A DNA stretch of 64,000 bases from Catalinimonas alkaloidigena (lineage in GTDB: Bacteria; Bacteroidota; Bacteroidia; Cytophagales; Flexibacteraceae), in assembly GCF_900100765.1 (NCBI RefSeq), contig NZ_FNFO01000005.1:248001-312000 (forward strand), given 5' to 3'. A program made the position numbers and the translations under genes. The first letter of the stretch is position 1. Each line of letters opens with the position of its first letter. Shown here piece by piece: positions 37,769-48,107 of the stretch. The notes under the pieces are model-generated. The model was given only the letters and a program-made list of their open reading frames with translations, searched no databases and was not told where the DNA came from.

Positions 37769-38845
37769 ATGTATCAGCCTACTTTATTAATGTCGGTCGA
37801 CGGAGTCGGCGGCATTTGGACCTACGCTGTGGAGCTTTGCCGGGCATTGCAAAAGCTCGGATTTCACATCAACCTGGCTTACACCGGTCCTACACTCACC
37901 CCCTGGCAGCGCGAGCAGCTTGCCCACCTCCCCCTTGTCCAGTTACACGAAAAAACCTTTGGGCCTGAAATTACCGATCACGAAACGGAAGAAGCCGGCG
38001 AATGGCTGCTCTCGCTAGCCCACCGCACCGCTTCTGAACTGGTGCACCTGAATGGCTATACGTACGCCCATCTGCCCTGGCACGTCCCGACCGTGGTGGT
38101 GGCGCATTCGTGCGTCTGTTCCTGGTGGGAAGCCGTAAAAGGCGAAGAAATTGAAGGCGAGGTGTGGAAACAACACCGCCGCAACGTACGGAAGAAGTTG
38201 AACGCCGTGGACCGGATCGTGACGCCAACACAGGCGATGCTGGATACGCTGCGGCATTACTACGGCGACCTGCCCAAAGCACAGGTGATTCCGACGGCTT
38301 GCCTGGGCGACCCTTTCTACCAACGCCCCAAAGAAGAATTTCTGTTCTGTGCAGCCCCGCGCAGCAACGAAGCGAAAAATGTGATGGCCCTGGAACGCAT
38401 CGCTTCGCGTCTTTCGTGGCCGGTGCACCTGGCCAGCGATCCGGACGCGGATCGGGGTCGGCGGGTGAACGTCGTGTACGAAGGCGAAATGCCCCGTGAA
38501 GAACTCGCGGAGCGTTTGTCGCGGGCGGCCATCTACGCCCTACCTGCCTTCTACGAGCCGTTCGGGTTCACCATTCTGGAAGCGGCCTTGTCTCAATGCG
38601 CTCTGGTGGTGGGCGACCTGCCTACTCTACGCGAGTTGTGGGGCGAGGCGGCCCTTTATGTCGATCCGTACGACGACGACGCCATCGCGGCTACCCTTCA
38701 GCAACTGATCGACAACCCGAAGCGCTGCAGGGAAATGGGGCATCGTGCCTGGATTCGGGCGCTCGATTTCTCACCGTCGCACATGGCTACTCAGTATTTT
38801 CACTTGTACCAGTCCATGCTGGAGGAACACCTGGTCGAAGAATGA
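37769..38845 (+). CDS. GT4 family glycosyltransferase
   Basis: 358 residues with a GT-B fold. The N-terminal MSVDGVGGIWTYAVELCRAL gives the acceptor-side glycine loop. The C-terminal lobe has APRSNEAKNVMALERI, VYEGEMPREELAERL and the donor-binding motif PAFYEPFGFTILEAAL, with the EPFGF..LEA pattern of GT4. It is a lone gene, not linked to the capsule run, and ends in a terminator that overlaps the end of the convergent aminotransferase gene. The substrate is unknown. Confidence 0.88.
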   Translation: MYQPTLLMSVDGVGGIWTYAVELCRALQKLGFHINLAYTGPTLTPWQREQLAHLPLVQLHEKTFGPEITDHETEEAGEWLLSLAHRTASELVHLNGYTYAHLPWHVPTVVVAHSCVCSWWEAVKGEEIEGEVWKQHRRNVRKKLNAVDRIVTPTQAMLDTLRHYYGDLPKAQVIPTACLGDPFYQRPKEEFLFCAAPRSNEAKNVMALERIASRLSWPVHLASDPDADRGRRVNVVYEGEMPREELAERLSRAAIYALPAFYEPFGFTILEAALSQCALVVGDLPTLRELWGEAALYVDPYDDDAIAATLQQLIDNPKRCREMGHRAWIRALDFSPSHMATQYFHLYQSMLEEHLVEE

Positions 38846-38873
38846 GTTGAGGCGAAGGAACAGGTTGAACTGG

Positions 38874-38904
38874 GAGAGCGGCTTAAACGTCGCTCTCTTT
38901 TTTT
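38874..38904 (+). terminator. Terminator of the GT4 gene, inside the end of the DegT gene
   Basis: Arms GAGAGCG (38874-38880) and CGCTCTC (38891-38897) with a 10-nt loop are followed by seven or more T. The T run also forms the Lys-Lys codons at the end of the convergent aminotransferase gene. Confidence 0.85.
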
Positions 38905-40022
38905 GCGAAGAAGGCCCGAATGGCGTCGATCACGCGGGTTTGTGCCGCTTCCGTCAGGCCCGGGTAGAGGGGTAGGGAAAGACAGGTGGCGCTCCAGCGC
39001 TCCGCTTCCGGAAAATCGCCGGGTCGGTAGCCCTCGCGGGCGTAAACCGGTTGGAGCGGCACCGGAACAGGATAATGAAGCAGCGTACCGATCTGCCGGT
39101 CGGCGAGGTAACGCTGCAACGCGTCCCGCCGGGCCGTACGCACTACGTAGAGGTACCAGACGGGCGAAGCGCCTTCTGCAACGACGGGCCGTTGCAGATC
39201 GCCAACGCCCGCCAGTGCAGTGTGATAGCGTGCGGCCAGGATGCGCCTTTGGTCGGTCCAGCGCGACACATGGGCCAGCTTTAATCGCAAGACGTCAGCT
39301 TGCCATTCGTCGAGGCGGGAGTTAACACCCGCTTCTGCATGGTGGTATTTTTCGGCAGAGCCGTAGTTCCGCAACTGCCGCAACTGATCGGCCAGCGCCG
39401 GATCGTCTGTAGTGATCCCTCCCCCGTCGCCCAGCGCGCCGAGGTTCTTAGTTGGATAAAAACTAGTCGCATTCACCAGGCCGAAACTGCCGGTCGTCTT
39501 GCCTTGAAACGTGGCCCCGTGCGCCTGCGCGTTGTCTTCCACCACCTGGAGGCCCCGCCGCGCGGCCAGCGCCAGAATCGCGTCCATCGCGCACGGTTGT
39601 CCGTACAAATGGACCGGCACCACCGCCCGCGTGCGGGGCGAAAGGCAGGGCTCCAGTGTAGCAGCGGTAACGTTACCGGTTTGCGCATCGGGCTCCGCAA
39701 AAACGGGCCGCGCACCGGTATGCGATACCGACAGCGCCGTAGCCGAAAAGGTATGCGCCGGCACCACGACCTCGTCGCCCGGACCAATCTGCAGCGCACG
39801 CAACGCCAGGTAGAGGGCATCAAAGCCATTCCCGACGCCGACGCAAAAGCGCGTTCCACTGAAATGGGCGTAGGCTTGTTCGAAGGCAGCTAGGCCTTCG
39901 CCCAGAATGTACCACTGTCGCGCTACGAACCGGGCAAACGCCGTTTGTAGTTCCGGTTCCAGGTCGGCATTGGTAGCCTCCAGCGAGAAAAAAGGGATCG
40001 GGGGGATTTCGTGACGTTTCAC
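38883..40022 (-). CDS. DegT/DnrJ/EryC1/StrS-type sugar aminotransferase
   Basis: 379 residues from a GTG at 40022 (VKRHEIPPIPFFSLEATN). An ATG at 40082 would leave only 32 bp to the divergent lepA start and adds residues unlike the family. Signs of a PLP enzyme: GNGFDALYLALRALQIGPGDEVVVPAHTFSA split over two elements, VVEDNAQAHGA with Asp163, and SFYPTKNLGALGDGG with the Schiff-base Lys192. The family transaminates ketosugar nucleotides for glycan building. No partner dehydratase is seen nearby. Confidence 0.9.
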   Translation of the reverse strand: MKRHEIPPIPFFSLEATNADLEPELQTAFARFVARQWYILGEGLAAFEQAYAHFSGTRFCVGVGNGFDALYLALRALQIGPGDEVVVPAHTFSATALSVSHTGARPVFAEPDAQTGNVTAATLEPCLSPRTRAVVPVHLYGQPCAMDAILALAARRGLQVVEDNAQAHGATFQGKTTGSFGLVNATSFYPTKNLGALGDGGGITTDDPALADQLRQLRNYGSAEKYHHAEAGVNSRLDEWQADVLRLKLAHVSRWTDQRRILAARYHTALAGVGDLQRPVVAEGASPVWYLYVVRTARRDALQRYLADRQIGTLLHYPVPVPLQPVYAREGYRPGDFPEAERWSATCLSLPLYPGLTEAAQTRVIDAIRAFFAKKESDV

Positions 40023-40088
40023 AGCGATTTCTACGAACCAAACGGCGGCCTTTTGCTTTATCATTCCATACAATCGCCGCATTCGTGC

Positions 40089-40096
40089 TAAGTTTG
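40089..40096 (+). promoter_or_regulatory. Candidate -7 element of lepA
   Basis: TAAGTTTG matches TAnnTTTG exactly, 18 bases before the lepA ATG. No TTTG lies at the usual -33 distance. Confidence 0.45.
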
Positions 40097-40113
40097 CACA
40101 TTATTCTTGATTC

Positions 40114-41901
<1,788 letters not shown>

Positions 41902-41927
41902 TCTGTTCTTACCCAGATAACGATACG

Positions 41928-41960
41928 AGACTACGGTCAAAAGCCGTAGTCTTCTTTTTT
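41928..41960 (+). terminator. Terminator of lepA
   Basis: Arms AGACTACGG (41928-41936) and CCGTAGTCT (41944-41952) form a perfect 9-bp stem followed by TCTTTTTT. Confidence 0.93.
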
Positions 41961-42058
41961 AAACTTCCGGCTCGCTTCTGCGTTTACTTTTCGGGCACGG
42001 CGGGTCCACAACGCCCTAAATCGCCCACACCCGATCAACGATTTTATTCTTAGAATTT

Positions 42059-42844
42059 ATGCAAGCCATCGAGTTGTTAGAAAGCACCCTGGTTCCGTAC
42101 CGAAACCAACTCCTGACCCATCCCCTTTACGTACACATCCGGTCGGTTGCCGACATCCGTCAGTTTATGGAGTCGCACGTGTTTGCCGTGTGGGATTTTA
42201 TGTCGCTGCTGAAAGCGTTGCAACGCGACCTGACCTGCGTGGCCGTCCCGTGGGTGCCGCAGGGAAGCCCGGTGGCCCGGCGACTGATCAACGAGATTGT
42301 GTTCGGTGAAGAGAGCGATGTGAATGAGGAAGGCGCGCCCATGAGTCACTTCGAAATGTACCTGGAAGCGATGGCACAACTCGGTGCCGATACCGCCCCG
42401 ATCCGGGAGTTTATCGATCGGCTTCACCAGGGACAGTCAGTCACGGAAGCGGAGGCGGCCTTTGCGCACCTGCCGCAGGCCCAGGCATTTGTAGACTTTA
42501 CGTTCGACGTGATTGCCACCGGCCAACTGCACCGAATTGCGGCCGTTTTCACGTTTGGCCGCGAAGACCTGATTCCTGATATGTTCATTCAGATCGTCAA
42601 GAACTTACAGGCCGAATCGGACGTGGACCTGCGCAAGTTGATTTATTACCTGGAACGCCATATCGAAGTCGACAGCGGCGAACATGGTCCCATGGCGTTG
42701 CAAATGATTCAGGAACTGTGCGGCGACGATCCTAAAAAGTGGCAGGAAGCGACGGAGATCAGTCAGGCGGCGTTGCGCCAACGCATCGCCCTGTGGGACA
42801 GCATTTACCAACACTTGACACAAGCCGAACCCGCGCGCGTGTAA
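42059..42844 (+). CDS. DUF3050 (heme-oxygenase-like fold) protein
   Basis: 261 residues, helical and cytoplasmic. The motifs HPLYVHIRSVADIRQFMESHVFAVWDFMSLLK and HFEMYLEAM, each with conserved His/Glu, and YYLERHIEVDSGEHGPMA near the C-terminus fit DUF3050. Members belong to the heme-oxygenase/TenA-like structural group, and several such proteins are diiron enzymes. The His and Glu residues could bind metal, but no reaction is known. It has no operon partner: it ends three bases before the convergent small membrane-protein gene stop. Confidence 0.85.
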   Translation: MQAIELLESTLVPYRNQLLTHPLYVHIRSVADIRQFMESHVFAVWDFMSLLKALQRDLTCVAVPWVPQGSPVARRLINEIVFGEESDVNEEGAPMSHFEMYLEAMAQLGADTAPIREFIDRLHQGQSVTEAEAAFAHLPQAQAFVDFTFDVIATGQLHRIAAVFTFGREDLIPDMFIQIVKNLQAESDVDLRKLIYYLERHIEVDSGEHGPMALQMIQELCGDDPKKWQEATEISQAALRQRIALWDSIYQHLTQAEPARV

Positions 42845-42847
42845 GGC

Positions 42848-43123
42848 TTACTTGCCAAAAGCCCTCCACAAGAGCGCACCGGCCAACAGCAGCACGCCCG
42901 TCAGCACCAAAGCCCATTTGAAATTTTCGTCCCGGCGAACGGCTTGCATCTTCCGCCGCCATACGTCGACTTCCTGCGGAGAAGCTTTTTTGAGGTGCAG
43001 CGCACCCCGGCGGTAGCGGCGGTAGCGGCGGTAGCGGTCGCTGATTGCTTCAAATGTGGTGCGCTTGCCCAACAGGTTACGATTCTGTTCAAAGCGATCC
43101 TGCGACTGGCTGGCAAATCCCAT
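42848..43123 (-). CDS. Small single-pass membrane protein with Arg-Tyr-Arg repeats
   Basis: 91 residues from the ATG at 43123 (MGFASQSQDRFEQNRNLL); the longer open frame to 43261 is not protein-like. The N-terminal half is basic with a tandem RYRRYRRYRR stretch encoded by three perfect 9-bp repeats (43008-43034). The end is one hydrophobic helix (WALVLTGVLLLAGALLW) and a short basic tail. The MGF-SQS-RF-QNR-LL start recurs in Bacteroidota proteins that databases sometimes label riboflavin synthase beta subunit, a name its size and membrane helix do not support. Function unknown. Confidence 0.7.
   Translation of the reverse strand: MGFASQSQDRFEQNRNLLGKRTTFEAISDRYRRYRRYRRGALHLKKASPQEVDVWRRKMQAVRRDENFKWALVLTGVLLLAGALLWRAFGK
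43008..43037. repeat. 9-bp tandem repeat in the small membrane-protein gene
   Basis: Three perfect copies of CGGCGGTAG plus four bases of a fourth. On the coding strand they encode Tyr-Arg-Arg units, so copy change keeps the frame. Confidence 0.92.
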
Positions 43124-43728
43124 ACACGACAAGTTTTTGTGGTTGACTGATTTTACATTTCCTGTTCTACAGCAAGAGGCGATTATACAGCCCTCTGGCC
43201 ACCCCGGTTCCTGGTGCGGCACTCTTCTTTTCCAGGGAATATACCTACCTTCGTCCGGCAAACGAATTCACCATCCTTAACGGCAACTCGCTCGCAGGCT
43301 GCGGTTTACGAAATGTCCTCCATGGTGTCCGAAAATCTTTTCTTAAACCCCGTCTTATAGTATTAAAAAATAACTATATCTTAGCAATATTTCACAAAAA
43401 TAGTCTTATCAGATCGTGACGACGCGGGCGCTTTTTATCTGACTTTTTTTACGCTTGAAGCGCTTTTGTGAAGCATACGGCTACTTTTTTACACATCGCA
43501 CCATTAACCAGCACGTTTGTTCGCTTTCTATGAAAAATCGACGGTTACCAACCGATCTTCACGGGCATACATTCGGAATGCCACTTGGCTTCGGTCCGTT
43601 TCGGTACGGTCGTCGCGCAGGGCACCTGGCGCTTTCATCACCATGTATTCGTACAACTTAGCAGACCATAGGTGAGCCGGAACGTATCCATGCAGCGCGC
43701 TGCGCTCTCGTCATCAACGTTGAAAACT
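43124..43728. other. Intergenic region between divergent genes
   Basis: About 600 bases. The stretch 43310-43500 is AT-rich and likely holds the promoter of the acyltransferase gene. A short plus frame at 43455-43661 does not look coding. I see no RNA gene or strong repeat. Confidence 0.5.
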
Positions 43729-44805
43729 ATGCATCCAAACGCAGAAACGTCTACGACACTCGAGGTGCCTCAGGCTCCTAAGTCTTCTAAAAGGAAGTTT
43801 TTACGGCACGTCCACTATTTCCGCGGCTTTGCCATCCTCAACATTGCGTTCATTCACATCTGGTTTTTCCCGGAGAAGTACAAAGACACGCCCGACGTAG
43901 TGTTTCTCAGCCATTTCAGAGAGGTGATTTTCCACGCTTCGACCATCTATTTCCTGTTTATCTCCGGATTTCTGTTTGCCTATCTCTCCTCCAATTTCGA
44001 TACCTGGAAGTACTACAAAAGCAAGTTCCTCAACGTGCTTTTGCCGTATATACTGATCACGACCGGGCTGTTTCTGGCCAGCAATCTTTCGCTGATCAAG
44101 CAAGCGGCCCTGGGTGAATTGGGCCAGGGTTGGGCGGAGGCGATTCTGACCGGGAGCATACAGGTGCAGTACTGGTACATTCCGTTCATTGCGCTGGTGT
44201 TCCTCATCAGCCCCCTGCTGCTCAAAATTCCCGATCGGATTTTCAATGCCCTGACGCTAATCTGTAGCTTCCTACCGCTGTTCGGTACGCGCACGGCCGT
44301 TGAAGTGAGCTTCGAGCTCTACATGTATTTTATGCCGGTTTACCTGTGGGGCATGTACGCCGCCAGAAACTACGACGCATTCGTGCGGGTCATTCAACAG
44401 TACAAATACGGGATTGCGCTGGTGGCGGTCGTTTTGTCGGGTGTGCTTTTCTGGTTGCGGTTGTACCCCAGCCAGCCCGACGGCGTGCTTGAAGCACTGT
44501 ATTACGTACAGAAAATGGCGTTTACATTCCTGATTTTCGTATTCCTGATGCGGTACGAACACGTGGAAGTCAAATTGCTCGACCAGTTTGCGGTGTACAG
44601 TTTCTCCATCTTCTTTCTGCACACCATCGTGGACGTGTACTTCATCAAAAAACAGATTTACGAGGTGATCATGACGCTGCCGCTTTACCTGATTGCCCCG
44701 ATTTCGCTGCTCTATACGGCCCTGATTTGCCTGATTACCCTTTGGGTCAGCATGTTGATTAAAAAAGTACTCGGCAAGTATTCGCGCTACCTGATCGGCT
44801 CCTGA
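43729..44805 (+). CDS. Acyltransferase 3 family membrane protein
   Basis: 358 residues from the ATG at 43729; an upstream ATG (43690) and GTG (43672) are possible but less likely. It has about ten membrane helices. The first carries the acyltransferase-3 pattern RHVHYFRGFAILNIAFIHIW, whose His residues match the catalytic region of the family, and later helices include YFMPVYLWGMYAARNYD. Such proteins O-acylate sugars of surface polysaccharides or other envelope molecules. No glycan cluster surrounds it, so the target is unknown. Confidence 0.85.
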   Translation: MHPNAETSTTLEVPQAPKSSKRKFLRHVHYFRGFAILNIAFIHIWFFPEKYKDTPDVVFLSHFREVIFHASTIYFLFISGFLFAYLSSNFDTWKYYKSKFLNVLLPYILITTGLFLASNLSLIKQAALGELGQGWAEAILTGSIQVQYWYIPFIALVFLISPLLLKIPDRIFNALTLICSFLPLFGTRTAVEVSFELYMYFMPVYLWGMYAARNYDAFVRVIQQYKYGIALVAVVLSGVLFWLRLYPSQPDGVLEALYYVQKMAFTFLIFVFLMRYEHVEVKLLDQFAVYSFSIFFLHTIVDVYFIKKQIYEVIMTLPLYLIAPISLLYTALICLITLWVSMLIKKVLGKYSRYLIGS

Positions 44806-44971
44806 CGGGCGGCCCGGCAAGGCTTTCTTTGCATCACCATCAGGCCCATATCCGCTCGACCTTCTGTAACGGGCGGGATTAGTGGGGCTTACCCAACAAC
44901 GCGTAACCGCGCATAACCCAACAGTTGGTGCCCCAGTGCGGGCGACCCGCAAGGGTTTTGATCGTGAGTAG

Positions 44972-44979
44972 TACCTTTG
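44972..44979 (+). promoter_or_regulatory. Candidate -7 element of the Gre-like gene
   Basis: TACCTTTG matches TAnnTTTG exactly, 28 bases before the ATG at 45007. A TTTG lies upstream at 44957-44960, closer than usual. Confidence 0.4.
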
Positions 44980-45006
44980 CCGTCCGTACCGTTTCCGACC
45001 ACGTCC

Positions 45007-45465
45007 ATGTCACTCCGTACCCAGAAAGAAGCTTTATTGACCCAGCTGCATGCTGTGGTGGATGAAAAGATCGCGACGGCTCAGGCAGCCATTGCGTCGG
45101 CGAAAGAGTCGCGGGACGGCGAGACCAAGAGTACGGCAGGCGATAAATACGAGACCGGGCGTGCCATGATGCAGATCGAAATGGACCGACACGAGGCTCA
45201 ACTCGGCAAAGCGCTGGCCCTTAAAAACGAACTGGCCCGGGTGGACCTTACCAAAACGTATGCAAAGGCAGAGTTTGGAAGTCTGGTTGCTACGACCCAG
45301 GGCACCTACCTGCTGGCCATCGGACTGGGAAAGGTCGACGCGGAAGGGCAGACGTACTTTACCGTCTCGCTTGCCTCGCCCATCGGGCAACTTTTGCAGG
45401 GCAAATCAACCGGCGACGCGGTGCAATTCGGCGGCCGGACGTTGGTAATCGAAGCCCTTGTCTAA
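45007..45465 (+). CDS. GreA/GreB-like protein
   Basis: 152 residues from the ATG at 45007; an in-frame ATG at 44977 adds ten residues. Residues 1-75 look like an antiparallel coiled coil (KEALLTQLHAVVDEKIATAQ, then MMQIEMDRHEAQLGKALAL). The C-terminal half ends with SPIGQLLQGKSTGDAVQFGG, like the PLG..L.GK..GD block of GreA/GreB, factors that make RNA polymerase cleave backtracked transcripts. Similar Bacteroidota proteins are often labelled 3-oxoacyl-ACP synthase, which this size and sequence do not support. Transcript cleavage is an inference. Confidence 0.6.
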   Translation: MSLRTQKEALLTQLHAVVDEKIATAQAAIASAKESRDGETKSTAGDKYETGRAMMQIEMDRHEAQLGKALALKNELARVDLTKTYAKAEFGSLVATTQGTYLLAIGLGKVDAEGQTYFTVSLASPIGQLLQGKSTGDAVQFGGRTLVIEALV

Positions 45466-45571
45466 CGCCAAAGCCCCCGGCAGGCACCCTCCCGCTCCCG
45501 AGTTGCTTGCTAGATAACTGGGTATGGAAGTAAAGAAGGATACCTGACGAGGGCTCGTCTCGCGCGCGTAG

Positions 45572-47203
45572 CTACTTAACCGGCTCGATGCGGAACCAGT
45601 CGAAATCGGCGTAGCCGGCATCGTTGGTCTGCGCCTGGCGGGTACACATCAGCCCCACTTTCGCGCCGACCCAACGGCCTTCGCTCGCCTCGAACACATC
45701 GCCGACCGGCGTAAATCTTTTGCCGTTGGTGCTGTAACTGAACTGGCACTTCGCACCGGGGGTCACCGTGACGCGGAGGTAAACGGTCGGATCTTTCAGC
45801 CGGGTGATTTCCGTCTCTTTTTCGGGCGCCCCTTTTTCCGCATCCATCGCTACGCCGTGCATCAGATGCAGACCGTCTTCTTGGCTTTTGACCGTCAGGT
45901 TAGCGTAGTCGTAGCCCATCACCACCAACCCGGCCTCTTCGTTTTGCAGTTTCGGATTGTGGGTAAACGTCAGTTTTGTGGTGGCCTGAAACACACCGGC
46001 CGGAAATTTCTGGAACAATTGGTTGGGCACATTCCACAGGTTGGGTACGCTATCGGGCACCGGCATCGTGTACATGCGCAACACGCCCTTCGCGGGGTTC
46101 GGAAAAGCCCAGTACGGTTGCGGATTGGCGTGCCATTGCCACTGGAGGCCCAGCCGCGCGTCGTTGAACTCGTCCGATTCCGGCGGCGTCACCTTCGGGT
46201 AGGTTTTGCCAACATTAGGTTTCTGGTACGTATGGACCGGCTCTCCCGTCCCGTCGCCGTCTTTGTCCACCCCAATCACGGGCCAGTCGTTTTTCCACTG
46301 CATGGGATTGAGGTGCACCACCCGCCCGTACGGTCCCTGGTCCTGGAAATGCAGAAACCAGTCTTCGCCGGTCGGGGTGTCGACCCACGCCCCCTGGTGA
46401 GGTCCGTTGATGTCCGTCCGGCCCTGTTCCATCACTACTTTGCGTTCATACGGTCCGTAAATATTTTTAGAGCGCAAGACCAATTGCCAGCCCGTGGGAA
46501 CACCCCCGGCCGGCGCAAAAATGTAGTAGTAGCCGTTGCGTTTGTAAAACTTCGGGCCTTCGATGGTCGGGTCTGTTTCGTGCCCGTCGTAAACCAGCAC
46601 GCCGGTGTCGAGCGTTTTGGTCCCCTCCGGGTTCATCTTCTTCACCACGATCACGCTTTTGATGCCCGCCCGGCTCCCGGCATAGGCATGGACGAGGTAG
46701 ACCTGCCCGTCGTCGTCCCACAGGGGACACGGATCGATCAGCCCTTTGCCCCCTTCCACCAGAATCGGGTCAGACCAGGGTCCGGCCGGATTTTGCGCTT
46801 TCGTCACGTAAATCCCGAAGTCAGGATCGGGGTAGTAGATGTAGAATTCGCCGTCGTGGTGCCGAATGGCAGGAGCCCATACGCCATTGCCGTGCTGGGG
46901 CGTCTCAAAATGCGCAATCGGTACCTGACGGGGCAACGCATGGCCGATCAGTTCCCAGTTCACCAAGTCTTTTGAGTGCAGAATGGGCAAACCGGGTGCA
47001 GCGTTGAAACTCGACGACGTCATGTAAAAATCGTCGCCCACACGGCAGGCATCGGGGTCGGAATAGTCGGCGTAGAGAATCGGATTTTTGTACGTGGCAC
47101 CTTGGTCGGCCACCCACACGCTGGAAACGGGGGCGGCGCTTTTTTGCGCGAACGCTGCGCTACACATACCTGCCGCCAGTCCGACGGCTACGAAATACTT
47201 CAT
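45572..47203 (-). CDS. GH43 family glycosidase (xylosidase/arabinofuranosidase type)
   Basis: 543 residues. A signal peptide ends AAFAQ (residue 20). The five-bladed propeller starts KNPILYADYSDPDACRVGDDFYM, split as NPILYADYSDPD with the likely base Asp49. LIDPCPLWDDDGQVYLVHAY holds the pKa-tuning Asp, and EGPKFYKRNGYYYIF the likely general acid Glu. A C-terminal concanavalin-like domain (about 340-540) follows. It would remove arabinose, xylose or galactose side units in the periplasm. It is the last gene of the pectin locus; the precise linkage is unknown. Confidence 0.9.
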   Translation of the reverse strand: MKYFVAVGLAAGMCSAAFAQKSAAPVSSVWVADQGATYKNPILYADYSDPDACRVGDDFYMTSSSFNAAPGLPILHSKDLVNWELIGHALPRQVPIAHFETPQHGNGVWAPAIRHHDGEFYIYYPDPDFGIYVTKAQNPAGPWSDPILVEGGKGLIDPCPLWDDDGQVYLVHAYAGSRAGIKSVIVVKKMNPEGTKTLDTGVLVYDGHETDPTIEGPKFYKRNGYYYIFAPAGGVPTGWQLVLRSKNIYGPYERKVVMEQGRTDINGPHQGAWVDTPTGEDWFLHFQDQGPYGRVVHLNPMQWKNDWPVIGVDKDGDGTGEPVHTYQKPNVGKTYPKVTPPESDEFNDARLGLQWQWHANPQPYWAFPNPAKGVLRMYTMPVPDSVPNLWNVPNQLFQKFPAGVFQATTKLTFTHNPKLQNEEAGLVVMGYDYANLTVKSQEDGLHLMHGVAMDAEKGAPEKETEITRLKDPTVYLRVTVTPGAKCQFSYSTNGKRFTPVGDVFEASEGRWVGAKVGLMCTRQAQTNDAGYADFDWFRIEPVK

Positions 47204-47294
47204 GTATCAATAACAAATGGGCAAATGACAGAAACAAAAGCGCTTTGAGCACAGGCCTCTACTTCCATCCTATATGTATTCACTACGTGAGGCT

Positions 47295-48065
47295 TTATAA
47301 CCTTTGCAGTCCCTGAAAGACCAGTTGCGCGACCGCTTCGGCCCCTTCGGGCTGAAAGTGGGTATTGTCGCTTTGCCCGTCGGGATAGGCCTCGTAGGTG
47401 TTGGCGGGCAGATTCATAAAATAATGGTCCGTCACGTACTCCTTCCCCCGGTCCGAGAACGCATCCATCGATAGCTGGTTCAGGTCGATCAGGTCGACTT
47501 GCAGTTCCTGCGCCACTTCCTTCATCGCCTGCGGATAGTCGCCGTGAACGTTGGCCAGGTGTCCGTTCTCCCAAGGGTAGTTCCGTGCCACGGGCGTCAG
47601 CAGAATAGGACGCGCTCCTTTTTCGCGGGTCTGGCGGACAAACAACCGGAGGTATTCTTTGTATCCCGCTTCGTTGACGTACCGCTCCGTTTTCTCCTTG
47701 GCGGCATCGTTGTGCCCGAACTGGATCAGTACCAGATCGCCCTTCCGCAGCGATTCGTACACGTTCCGCCAGCGCCCTTCCTCAAAAAAAGTGCGGGTGC
47801 TGCGGCCGCCGCGCGCGACATCGCGCACCAACACGCTGTCGGTCTTGATCAGATTCCGCACTTTGCCAAGGCTATCGGCACTCATAAAATGCTGGAACAC
47901 CTGCCCCCATCCCATCAGCGGGTAGCGTTTCTTCTGATAATCTTCGTCGTAAGTCGTATAGTCGGCCATGGTCGAGTCGCCGACCAGAAACACCTGCGTC
48001 GGTTGTTTCTTGAGCACGGTAAACGACATCAGGCCCAAAAGCAGCAGGAGAGCACGAAAACGCAT
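47295..48065 (-). CDS. Rhamnogalacturonan acetylesterase (CE12, SGNH)
   Basis: 256 residues with a short N-terminal hydrophobic signal. SGNH blocks: VFLVGDSTMADY with nucleophile Ser31, VRDVARGGRSTRTF, LIQFGHNDA and the C-terminal SDNTHFQPEGA with the catalytic Asp and His. Together with GWGQVFQHF this is the typical CE12 pattern. The enzyme removes acetyl groups from rhamnogalacturonan I, opening the backbone to lyases. It is co-directional with the pectate lyase genes, 42 bp downstream of the first. Confidence 0.92.
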   Translation of the reverse strand: MRFRALLLLLGLMSFTVLKKQPTQVFLVGDSTMADYTTYDEDYQKKRYPLMGWGQVFQHFMSADSLGKVRNLIKTDSVLVRDVARGGRSTRTFFEEGRWRNVYESLRKGDLVLIQFGHNDAAKEKTERYVNEAGYKEYLRLFVRQTREKGARPILLTPVARNYPWENGHLANVHGDYPQAMKEVAQELQVDLIDLNQLSMDAFSDRGKEYVTDHYFMNLPANTYEAYPDGQSDNTHFQPEGAEAVAQLVFQGLQRL

Positions 48066-48107
48066 CCGGAAATAGGTTTTTAGAAGGTAGAAGGTCAGGG
48101 TGTAAAA

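Noticed and set aside
43455-43661. Plus-strand frame of 68 codons upstream of the acyltransferase gene
   Set aside because: No recognisable motif or signal peptide, and it lies in a likely promoter region.
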